A DNA stretch of 64,000 nucleotides, from NCBI RefSeq assembly GCF_050947875.1, contig NC_134568.1:195312853-195376852 (forward strand), in the 5' to 3' direction. Every line of letters starts with the position of its first letter. The first letter of the stretch is position 1. Source of the DNA: Dermacentor variabilis (taxonomy: Eukaryota; Arthropoda; Arachnida; Ixodida; Ixodidae). A program made the translations under genes and the position numbers. Below the pieces are notes generated by a model. The model saw only the letters and a list, made by a program, of their open reading frames with translations. It made no database searches and had not been told where the DNA came from. Below, piece by piece: positions 22,116 through 32,300 of the stretch.

Positions 22116-22604
22116 GCACCAATGCTACAATACTCCTACTAATAAATTGAATATTGGTCCCTGTCAGACGTCATAAGTTTGTCATTAGTCCGATGTGTCA
22201 CAAACACCCCTTGTGACACATCCTAAGCACGTGCCCAGTGTTCCCCCCTCCCACCATCTCTGGTTGCGCCACTGCTCAAGCCATAATTTGAGGACCATAT
22301 CTGCAAACATGATGCTGAATAGGGATGAAAATATGGTCCTCCAGTTCAATGGATATTACTGGGTGTGCCTATGGGAACGTCTATCATTAGGCAGCCTATG
22401 CATATAATTTATTATTTGGTTAACCTCACCTTGTCTGCAACGCTTTAGAACAATGGGAACTACCTACACCTGAGTTCACACGTGCACTGTATGGAGAAGC
22501 TAAGGAATCGGAAAGACCATGAGGAAAGAAGCGGGTATGAAACGGCGCTACTAGGCAATCCTTTCTCAACAAGAGGATGAACACTAACAGTGTCGTCAGT
22601 GGAC
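22116..22604. other. No recognisable gene
   Basis: Short frames only; no motif or shared repeat seen. Confidence 0.45.
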
Positions 22605-23258
22605 GCCCCGCGCGCGGCAAGTTAGCATCCCTGTAGTGGCTGTCGCCTGCTCGGAAGACATGGGGCCCTAGGGAAGCGATACGTTATTTCTTTGTTCTTA
22701 CCCGCACTTTTCTGTAATGCCTAAGGTCTTAATTACATAATAACAGAATAAACGTGTGCTCCATGTACCACTGCACACATACGATAGTGCATTATCACAC
22801 GAACTGTGGCAGTGCTTATCTTGTAGCACGAAAATTTCCGCGAAATGGCTGTGTGAGTCCGGCGTCCATGACAGCACTCCAGAGTAGACGAAGGAGTGCG
22901 GAAACCGACCGTCTCGTCTTCTCTGGTTTAGGCCCCGCGCGCGGCAAGTTAGCATCCCTGTAGTGGCTGTCGCCTGCTCGGAAGACATGGGGCCCTAGGG
23001 AAGCGATACGTTATTTCTTTGTTCTTACCCACACTTTTCTGTAATGCCTAAGGTCTTAATTACATAATAACAGAATAAACGTGTGCTCCATGTACCACTG
23101 CACACATACGATAGTGCATTATCACACGAACTGTGGCAGTGTTTATCTTGTAGCACGAAAATTTCCGCGAAATGGCTGTGTGAGTCCGGCGTCCATGACA
23201 GCACTCCAGAGTAGACGAAGGAGTGCGGAAACCGACCGTCTCGTCTTCTCTGGTTTAG
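22605..23258. repeat. 327-base tandem duplication (two full units)
   Basis: GCCCCGCGCGCGGCAAG starts at 22605 and again at 22932, and GCCCCG starts a third, diverging stretch at 23259, so the period is 327 bases. The two units differ at only a few positions (for example CCCGCACTT against CCCACACTT, and GTGCTTATC against GTGTTTATC). Each contains the same short plus-strand frame starting MCSMYHCTH, which is therefore a duplicated chance ORF. Confidence 0.9.
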
Positions 23259-23279
23259 GCCCCGATGCGTCAGACGCTT

Positions 23280-23463
23280 AATGAATACATTAGAGGCATT
23301 TTACTCCTTTTGGTCTGGCCATGTATGACGCATTGAGGCTATGTTATGCTCCTTTCTTTCCTTATCTCTACTTTGTTACCACTTAACCTCCCCCTCCCCT
23401 ATCTCCCCAGCGTAGGGTAGCAAACCGGATCTTTTTCTCTGGTTAACCTCCCTGCCTTTCCCC

Positions 23464-23504
<41 letters not shown>
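23280..23504 (+). mobile_element. I-like LINE 3' end with (CT)n tail
   Basis: The block CCAGCGTAGGGTAGCAAACCGG, followed by TCTCTGGTTAACCTCCCTGCC and a (CT)n run at 23468-23504, is the reverse-complement match of 44647-44800. It is the 3' UTR of the same LINE family. The 5' boundary is approximate and no target duplication was found. Confidence 0.7.
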
Positions 23505-23506
<2 letters not shown>

Positions 23507-24237
23507 GCGCATCATATTTGTTTACGGGAATGCGGTGCGCAAGAGATCATAAGTGATTCGCAACTGTGTCATTCATGTGAACTTGGAAAGACACTGCGTG
23601 CTTCCGTTTGTTTTTCTTGAAATAGAACGAGCTCAACAAGTTGTACAAACGGTCAACCTACAAACGGGTTATCGAACAAGATTGTGCTTATTGTTTTTTA
23701 AGCAGATAGCCCGAGAATCTAGCAAGAGCAAACTTGTGCGCTCGCGCAGAGTTCAGGTCCTCGCACGAAATGTCATACATTTCGTAGAACGCTGCTCCCT
23801 GATAAGCCTAATTAGCAGGCACTCGTAGAACATTTCTGCAATGAGATGCAGTCATACTATCGAAAATACGAACCACTGAAGACGAATATATATATATATA
23901 TGTATATATTATTTTCGCCACCGACCCTTCAAAGAAGTGCCCGACAGCCGCTTTCGAACGCCGTACATCAGTCGACCGAGCTGATAAGTGCCACGGCGCT
24001 TCTTACCGGGCATTATACACAGCCGCTGCATCAAGGATATCTATACGCCATGCCCCTATACACTCTTTTACATGCTTCAGGATCGGAGCTACAGCCAGAG
24101 CAACGCGCATTTAAAGCCCTCATTTCGCTTTTCTTTACTTTGAATGCAAAGTCAGGGCTGACACCCATTTGTCTACTTAGCAACCAAAAGCCCCAGACAC
24201 TGGCCGTGACTTCTTTTGGCACCAAGAAAAACAAAAG
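23505..24237. other. No recognisable gene
   Basis: It contains a short (AT)n run at about 23887-23909 and a 161-codon frame (23846-24331) that passes into a fragment of repeat A, so I do not regard it as a gene. Confidence 0.45.
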
Positions 24238-24325
24238 AAATCACCGACAATTACGATACTACCTAATGCAATATTTTAGGGCAGATCAATACGTGTTTTC
24301 ATTTCGCGATATACTGAGGCAAATA
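24238..24325 (-). repeat. Repeat A, terminal fragment
   Basis: Plus-strand blocks ATTACGATACT and TACGTGTTTTCATTTCGCGATATA match the start of the reversed repeat A copy at 47045-47115, so this is a roughly 90-base terminal piece in the same orientation as that copy. Confidence 0.6.
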
Positions 24326-24344
24326 ATTTGAGAGAGACATGTAG

Positions 24345-24500
24345 CATAGTCGGCAACCATCGAAAATCTGATCTGCGGGTCAAGCGCATCGGCTTTTATG
24401 CATAATTCATCGATGGTTCCTGTGTAATCGCTGTCACTTCCTGGCTTCCAGAAATTACTACACAATTCATGTCACGCATGCAACCAGATTACAAAACAAT
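24345..24500 (+). repeat. Repeat B, second copy
   Basis: TCGAAAATCTGATCTGCGGG, TCAAGCGCATCGGCTTTTA and CCAGAAATTACTACAC align in order with the reverse complement of 6297-6440. This gives an independent copy of the repeat that is split by a SINE at 6 kb. Confidence 0.6.
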
Positions 24501-25430
24501 CGCAAACCATGACAATCGATACAAGCGCGAATGAGGCCAAACCAAGCAAATCAAACAAGCGCGAGCAAGAGCTGATCCTATTCACGTGCCCAGGACTTCA
24601 TCTAAGCCGTCTCTGCCACCTCAGGGCAACAGGCCATCGGTCTGGCCGCCCACCCGACCTCGAACGTTGGATTCATTGACCACATCATCATTCACTTCTA
24701 TATTATTGCACGAGTCAAATCTGTTCGTGTACTTTTAACATGCTTTGTACTATGCCTAAGGGCAAGCTTGCGAATTAAACAAAAAAAAAACAAAAGAAAA
24801 GCTGCCGCGAGCAGACGGTAGTACGAAACGAGCGGTCCGGCTGAGACCAGATACGAGCACGCATCGAGCGGTCGAGCGGGTCCGCATGGCACTTGTTTCC
24901 AGCACGCACGTCACTAGATAGCTATAGCTCAGCGGGCCCAACGGACGAGCGGGCCCAGCGGGCCAGCGCAGATGTCTGTGCACATGCGAGGTACAACACG
25001 CGCAGTGGCGTCTACGCTGGCCACCGGGCTATTCGTCCGCTGGCTTTAACTCTCTACTGAAGGGGCCGCTCTCACTGGTCTCCGCCTTTCGCGGGTCGCG
25101 TCTTTCATCTCACGTTTCGCGTTCGCTTTCATCTCCGCGTCCCGCTGCCATCTTCAGCAAGAAAGATACTGCAAGACTTCAGGAGACAGGCCGGGAAATT
25201 TAGCCGCTGCTCTCGGTGGCGCTCATTCATCTCAGCGCATAGGGACGACTGCAGCCTCTGCGCATTGCCAGCGTTTGGACACGTGTGGCTCGGCCTGGTC
25301 GCCCACCCGATATACTGAGGCAAAGCGTATCTGGCGTATACCTCACCGGCCTATCTGGACATTGCGGCCTTTGGCGCTTTCAGCATCACCGGACTGCTTA
25401 AAACGAGCTATCCAGGGGGCGTGCATTTCT
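24501..25430. other. GC-rich stretch without recognisable gene
   Basis: An A run lies at about 24781-24790 and a GC-rich block (GCGGGCCCAACGGACGAGCG) near 24932-24951. I see no coding motif. Confidence 0.4.
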
Positions 25431-25631
25431 TTGGCAGCACTGGCAGCGTAGTGGTCAAAGCATCTCACGCATCTAAATTGCCTATTTTACAGGTTAGTGT
25501 TTTCTGCACGGGTGCCATATTTGTTCCTTGTTTCTTTTTACTCAGTAGCTGTCACTGCTGCCCTTACTTAGTTTTTACTTTGCTCCTTTCTTTTGCGTGT
25601 GTTTTTGTGTGTGCTGATACTGTCTTGAGTC

Positions 25632-26623
25632 ATGCAGAAGTCAATCAATTATTTAAGAGATGAACTACGGCAGGAGCTCAAGACAGTCCGTGAGGCTGCA
25701 GAGAGGCACCTCCGCGCGCAGATGAAATCACTGCGACCCCGCCGTGGTTGCTCAGTGGCTATGGTGTTGGGCTGCTGAGCACGTGGTCGCGGGATCGAAT
25801 CCCGGCCATGGCGGCCGCATTTCGATGGAGGCGAAAACACCCGTGTACTTACATTTAGGTGCACGTTAAAGATCCCCAGGTGGTCTAAATTTCCGGAGTC
25901 TTCCACTACGGTGTGCCTCATAATCAGAAAGTAGTTTTGGCACGTAAAACTCCATAATATAATTTTTTTATATCACTGCGTACAGAACTTCTTCATGAGG
26001 TTCGCAGTATGGATCACATAAATGGTGTCTTCAAAGACAATCGACAGAATTACAGCGCCATCAAGGCAGAAAACATTGACTTGAAGGATGAAAATAGTAA
26101 GCTACGCGCTGAACTTGATGGAATCAAGAAACGCCTTGCAGACGCGAAGTCTCGATTACAACACTCCGAACAATACTCGAGGAACAAAAATATCGAAATT
26201 AAAGATATCGCGGAAAGCCCCAGCGAGGACGTAATTGCTGTTGTTTGCAAACTTGGACAGCTTTCAGGAGTGAGCGTTGCACCAGATGACATTGAGGCTT
26301 GTCACTGTGTTCATGCTGGAAATAAGCCAGGCTGCATTATTGTACAGTTCACGCGACGACAGAAGCGGGATGTCCTCCTTGAAACGGCAAGAAAACTGCG
26401 TCATAAGAACAGCGACGTTGTCAATAAATCGGCGTCGCCTGTCTGCGTGAATAAACACTTATGTCCAACACTAAAATGTCTCCTCGGAATGGCTTTGTCT
26501 AAAAAGCGCGAAAATGGGTGGAAATACGTATGGTGCCGTAATGGGGAGATCTTTGCGAAAAAGTCGGACGCATCAGAGACACTTGCCATAGGGCAGGAGT
26601 ACGATCTGAAAAAGACACAATGA
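25632..26623 (+). pseudogene. CR1-like ORF1 protein, interrupted by a SINE
   Basis: The ATG at 25632 begins MQKSINYLRDELRQELKTV. The frame is cut at 25735 by the SINE and continues in the same frame after 25980 (LRTELLHEVRSMDHINGVF). A long coiled coil reaches about SRLQHSEQYSRNKNIEIKDI. Then comes the RNA-binding domain common to CR1/jockey-like ORF1 proteins (IEACHCVHAGNKPGCIIVQF, RKLRHKNSDV, VNKHLCPTLKCLLG, NGWKYVWCRNGEIFAKK), with the stop at 26621-26623. Apart from the SINE the frame is intact over about 250 codons. It would bind LINE RNA in the nucleus/cytoplasm. Confidence 0.8.
25736..25971 (+). mobile_element. tRNA-derived SINE inside ORF1
   Basis: It has an A-box (TGGTTGCTCAGTGG) and a B-box (GGGATCGAATCCC), then a conserved body (TTTAGGTGCACGTTAAAGA, GTGCCTCATAATCAGAAAGT, TTTTGGCACGTAAAACTCC) and an AT-rich tail. 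An exact 9-base duplication ATCACTGCG lies at 25727-25735 and 25972-25980. Further copies occur at 43595-43818 and, reversed, at 55830-56066. The family matches a SINE I remember as very common in ticks. Confidence 0.9.
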
Positions 26624-26663
26624 ACAGCTCTACAATATATTCATTCAAGCTAGATGTCCTCAT

Positions 26664-27098
26664 ATGCTTCGTGCTTTCAAAAAACATAGAAATCATGTCA
26701 CTAAAGAACTTCGTGCTGCTAAAGACAGGTACCGTTATAACCGCTTAATTTCTTGGAGCCAACGCTCTGGGGAGATGTGGCGCAAACTAAATACGATATT
26801 TGGCAAAAGTACTGAAGCTATTACAAAAATACTGAAGGACAACGTGGAAATTTCTGGAGCAGAACAAGCAAACGCACTTAATGATTCCTTTCTTTCTGAT
26901 CTTCCATCATCATCTGGAGGTGACAGCCTGTCTTACATGCAGCCGCACTGCGAGCATACAGTGTTTTTGCGGCCAGTACCTGAATCGGAAGTTATTACAA
27001 CGTACACGAGTTTAAAAAAACAGCATAGCCCCAGATACGATGGATCTGCAGATAAAAACAGTAAAACTCATTATTTGACCTCATCGCCCATTGCTTAA
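26664..27098 (+). pseudogene. LINE ORF2 remnant (linker before RT)
   Basis: The frame begins MLRAFKKHRNHVTKELRAAKDRYRYN and continues with GEMWRKLNTIFGK and AEQANALNDSFL. This matches the segment between endonuclease and RT in CR1-like ORF2 proteins. It ends in a stop at 27096-27098, before the RT motifs that continue in other frames. Confidence 0.6.
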
Positions 27099-28496
27099 CG
27101 CATATAATTAACAATTGTCTTTCATTTGCGTTATTTCCTCGTGAAACGCAATGCACAAAATTACAGCAAACAATAAAAAAGGTGATAGGAATGATCTTAC
27201 CAACTACCGTCCAATCTCCATTCTACCAGTCTTTTCAAAAGGTCTTGAAAAAATAACTTTGACTGTTTAATTTCATTTACTGGTCGCTACAACAAGCTAA
27301 CTGACTCGAAGCACGGCTTCAGGAAAGATAAATCTACCGAGCTTCCATTGTTCATGCAAAAAGAAATGATACTTGAAATGTTTGAAAGTTAGAGCTTGGT
27401 CCTTGGTATCTTTCTAGATTTCAGAAAAGCATTCGATAATATTAATCACAACATATTTGTGAAAAAACTTAGGCACTACGGCATTTGAGGGAAAGCACTG
27501 TCACATATTTCATCGTACCTACAGAATCGGTCGCAGTTTGTCATGATTAATGGTCACTCTTCTTTAGTCAACCCAGATAATTTTGGTGGTCTACAAAGAA
27601 GCATTTGGGTCATTTTCTCTTTGTTCTTTGCATTAACGATATTGTTAACACTGATCATGCCGGCAAGTATATATTATACGCTGACGATACTAGCCCATTT
27701 TTTACCTGCTCAGATGTTGCATGCCTATCTTTTCGCGCAAATGAAACACTTCATCGCATTCACATGTGGGCTACAATTAATTAACATTACTAAACATTAG
27801 TAAAACCAAGGCAGTTTTGTTTCACCCATGAAACAAATTCTGCGGAATCCTCCGACTACTGCTAAACGATTTCAAAATAGAAGTTGTAGAAAGTTTTAAA
27901 ACGCTTGCCGTGATTTTCTACAATAATTTGTCCTGGGATGCTCACCTCAATTACCTAACGAAACCACTGTCCAGGGTAATTGGTCTCATGCGTCGCAATT
28001 GCTTTACGTTCCCTCTTTTTCTTAACAATATTTTGTACCAATGCTCTATTTTCTTATACGCTAAACTATGGCGCACTATAGTTTGGAGAACAACAACTAA
28101 ATGAAATTTGAAGAAACTTCTTTCACTTCAGAAGCGTGCAATACGCCTTGTTTTTAAAGCTCCTTATCTAAGTCACACAGAGGACATGTTCAATAAGCTT
28201 AATCTTGTTAACGTACAATGTATGTACAATTTCAGACTACTTCTACAACATAAACTGGAAAAAACAAGAAAAATTACCTTCTGAAATCACTGGCGAGGAT
28301 GCCATAAATACATAAATAATCCGTGTAGTTCAATCTAGCATTGCGCAAGGGGTGCTGTTCAGAAAAATAAGTGCGGAACGCTAATTTATTTCGCCGCAAC
28401 TTTGGTGACGGATAGTTGGCAATACTTCTAGTCTCAGCACACCTACTAAGTGGTCCAGGTAAAACAGGGGGAAGGCGGAAGAGGAAAATTTAAGAC

Positions 28497-28645
28497 GATG
28501 AGCAAAACGAGAACAAGGTGAAAGCGTGAGCCAACGTTTCGGCAAGTGGACTTGTTTTTTTCAAGGCGACAAGCAGCCTTGAAAAGACAAGTCTACTTGT
28601 CGAAACGTTGGCTCCCGTTTTCAACTTGTTCTCGTTTTGCTCATC
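28497..28645. repeat. Long hairpin with about 70-base arms
   Basis: The left arm at 28497-28567 (GATGAGCAAAACGAGAACAA ... TTCAAGGC) is complementary to the right arm at 28576-28645 (GCCTTGAAAAGAC ... GTTTTGCTCATC) with few mismatches and an 8-base loop. Both arms carry GAGCCAACGTTTCG / CGAAACGTTGGCTC. It has the form of a palindromic MITE or foldback element. No coding content. Confidence 0.85.
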
Positions 28646-28808
28646 TACTAAGACGGCTTGCTTCGAGCACAGACCTTCATAATGCGGCAATAGCAATACG
28701 TGGCCTGCAGTAGTTACTTAAAATTTAACAAAATATAGCTTACTGCACGTTGGGATTTGTCACGCGAACCATATTTTTTTTTTCAAGTAATCCGGTCCAT
28801 GCAGCCGC

Positions 28809-29375
28809 TTTTAGAGCGCAGCTCTTAGGCACTCGTTTGTGCGGCCAGCGTCGGCGTCGGCCTCGGCGTCGGCGTAACCGAGCGAACGATCACAGCGAAA
28901 GATGAAGGCGAACGCGGAGCGCAGCGGGGATGAAAGACTCGAGGAGGAAAGCGGAGATGAGGGTGCAGCGTAACCAGGACGCGGAGGTGGGTATGGCGAA
29001 AAGCGCAAAGAAGACGACGGAGGGCCGGCACGACCAGGCATGCGGTCAGCGTGGAAACAAAGCGCTGGCGTGGGCGTCAGACCCACTGCGCATGCGCTAC
29101 TTCGCCTGCAGCGCCGCCGCCGCTAGAGAATGCACTCCGCACGAGCCACGCGTTCCCGTGTTCACACTTTCTTTCCGAACAAGGAGCGACGCAACCGGCA
29201 GAAGTGCTTCGTCTGCCGCTGCTGCTAAACGAACTGCCCGAGCAGAGGCTCAGCGCCGCCGCCGAGAGCAACTTATCCTTCAGAATCTTATGCATTGCCA
29301 TAATATATCTCGAATTCAAAACACCTAAACAGCTGCACTAGAAATTCGCATTTAGAGTATCGTTATCTTCGGTGA
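28809..29375 (+). repeat. Dispersed repeat A, copy 3
   Basis: It begins TTTTAGAGCGCAGCTCTTAGG, shares blocks such as GAACGCGGAGCGCAGCGGGG with copy 1, and ends near GAGTATCGTTATCTTCGGTG. A GTCGGCGTCGG-type short repeat lies near its start (28851-28880). The ORFs within it are chance frames. Confidence 0.75.
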
Positions 29376-32300
29376 AACTTTTTATACATGTTTCATTTCA
29401 AGCCTCTAAAGAATAGCAGAAAAAATGAAATGAGTACATCGGTACTGTGCCATCAGCCATGTGCTTGAAGCATTTGCAAAACTTGCTACGGCATTCTTTC
29501 GTGCATTCTTGCCCGCATGGCGCATCCCAGAAAGCGCTGACTTGCCATAAAATTCTGAGCCACTACCTTGCCTTTTTTTTCGCCGTTTTCCAGCCGTCTT
29601 CGGGACAAGGTGGAATATAAATGAGCAGCGAGAAAGTTCAGGGTACGAAAGAAAGGGAATTATTGAACGGTGTCTGACGTTCACCATATTTCATTCTTAC
29701 GTATCGCTTTTATGTAAATGTAACAAAGAGCGCGTGGATGAACAGCTATAGTCTTGCTTGTGTTTTTGCCTGTCGGGCACGTCTGCTTTGCATCGACTAT
29801 CCGGTAACCTGCCCGATTTTATTCTATGTTGTCACTGCTGTAAAGGAAGTCCAGCGATTTGTCAAACCAACTACATTCATTGGAACGCCAGTTTCCACAC
29901 TTGTGACCGCACTTCTAACGGGCTAGGAATGTGGCCTAACCGGATACAACACCTTGGTTACCGTGAAGAATGAATAAAATTTCCATGCCAGTGGAAGAGC
30001 GCTTATAATTCACGTGCAATCTCCTCAACGTTAACTTGCATCAACTAGAATAAGTCGACCTTAACGGAGAGCATCTGCAAATAAATTATTCTGCTGTTTC
30101 CCTGTTATTTTCCTTGACCGCGTCGCAATTTGACTATGCCGACATCACACTGTGAAAGAAAAGCCGCATTGCGCGCCTTTTCCTGAAAACCTCAAACGTT
30201 TAAAAGATGAGGATAAGTAGCCCCAAAATGAAACAAGGGGTTTCACAAACAAAGCAACCAAAAAAGACATTTACGCCACTGGCGAAAACTAAAGGATGCA
30301 AACCCATGGCACTGTTCCCGTGAAGCAGATTAGGGAACCTTATACAAAGTACAAGAGAGCAGAAATACCCACTATTTTGCACAACATGCTCGATGGAGTA
30401 TACGGGTGAAGGCACCACAAGGATGGATATCCAAAGGCAGGACAAAAAGACAAGAGGAAGTCTGATAGCTAAAGAGGGCGAAAAATGGGAGAAGCTCAGG
30501 ACCAGATGGTGGTCCCAGCGAAAGACTCCAATGCACGGGAGTATAGGGAGGAATATATGAACGTATTCTGTGCGTACATATACCAGAAGGAACACAGCCC
30601 AAATAAATGAAAGAAAAACTAACAAAAGTTTTCGGCTATTGTGGAAAAACGTGGATTCGGATGTGCAGGAATCAATTGAGTGGTCGATATTACAGCACAC
30701 ACCTCAAATATTTTTAAGGTATCCCGAATATAATATAGCCGAAATAGATGAGAAATGGACCATAATGAGGTTTCAAGCACAGAAAGTCTGCTACATATGC
30801 AATGCTCATCCTAATACAAATTATAAAGAAATAGGATGAAGTCCAGTAACTACACAGTGCGATTTTCTTTTTCCCGGAGAACGCTTATGACAGATTACTA
30901 ACACAGGCCTTAGAGAGCTTTTGGGAGGTGAAAATGCTCCAAAAGGTACTTTTGGGTGTTGATTATCACGTAACACACATAAAATCGCTAGCATGCATAT
31001 ATACACATTGTGGCCGTCTACAGGAAGAGTCAATGCCAACCTTTATCACTGCCACATCCCAGCCTTCATTTCGAGAACGGTCAATCTGAAACATTTACTT
31101 TCAAGACACTGTTGTCACAGCAGTAAACAACCGAGAAACTCGAAATGTTTGTTTTTAATACAGCACCAGTTAATAAGTAATCCACATAATACAGCTACAA
31201 CAATCGTCTTTACGAACTGAACTAATACCCATCAAAAACTTATTCTAGTACGTACGTTATGCGCCCAACAGCACTAACGCGCACGTGATCATCAATGGTG
31301 AAGTTGCTCAAAAGCACGTCCATTGCACAGCATTCCGGGAAAACATGCAAGACATGCGCGTAGTTTTCCGAACTTGGGTCTATGAGAATATGAATAAAGT
31401 TTGTTCTCTTTTCGTTGCTCTCTTCGACGCCAAGCACTTATCTCACGACCGGCACTCGCGGCGGCACTGCCACACTGAAAGCTAATAGGAATCGACCAAG
31501 GTGTTGTGTTGCTTTACATACATTTACAACAGACACTAAGCGCACCTAAGCGTGAACTCGCCTTGGAAAACTCAGGGCTGAAGAGATTATCTGTTAGCAA
31601 CAGCAAATTCCCTTTAATTGCAGTGCAGCTGTATCAGCTCAATTTTCTCTATGTCCTACGTGTGATTCTACTGCTACTCGATCGCCCACATATAATGTAA
31701 GAAAAGAGCGACTTGTGTCACCTATAGAATCAAGCGTTAACACATCTAACCAAAGCAACTTCCTTCGATCTGACTCGGCTACGTAGGCGAGTTTTTATTC
31801 TCTTGCTTGGTGTGCTTCAGCTAGATGAGACAGCCACTCACACTCCATTGCGCACAGTGTCATTTTTTTTTCTCTTTGCAGATTTTCAATATTTAGAAAT
31901 CTTGATCACCTTCACCCCTCGATGATTCTGCGACGTCAATAGACCTGAGCTAAGGCAGTGTTGAGGGACGAAAGCTTCGACAGACCATCTGCCTCAATGC
32001 ACCATAAAAGTTCATTCATTTCCCATCTAATTTGCAGCATTTATTGCCCTTCCTTGAAGCCACTGTGAAACGTTTCTGCAGTTCAGCGCAACTCCTTTGG
32101 AGCTACGTTGCACCCCTTGCTCAATCCTTTCTCTGTGCCGCTACATTGACAAGATGCGCTTTCTCTTTTGTGCCACGAGTGTTCAACTGACCACCAACGT
32201 CAGTAACGCTTGCGTAGCATTGACAGAGCCCTCCTCAAACGATGTCCATCAAAGGCCCTTAATCCCGTCTTTTTGCTTTACCCCGAGGCCTCTCGCTGAG

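Larger units (their letters stand above)
25431..28300 (+). mobile_element. CR1-like LINE with internal deletion and SINE insertion
   Basis: A 5' UTR is followed by ORF1 at 25632-26623 (interrupted by a SINE). It is followed immediately by sequence encoding the endonuclease-RT linker and the RT (26664-28110). The endonuclease domain, normally at the start of ORF2, is missing, so an internal deletion joins the end of ORF1 to mid-ORF2. The RT carries NYRPISILPVFSKG near 27200-27241 and LAVIFYNNLSWDAHLNYL near 27905-27958, with many stops. The last recognisable C-terminal region ends near 28290. The element is dead. Confidence 0.75.

Noticed and set aside
30200..30700. 166-codon hydrophobic minus-strand ORF as a membrane protein
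   Set aside because: No motif, no neighbouring exon or splice evidence; hydrophobicity follows from T-rich sequence.
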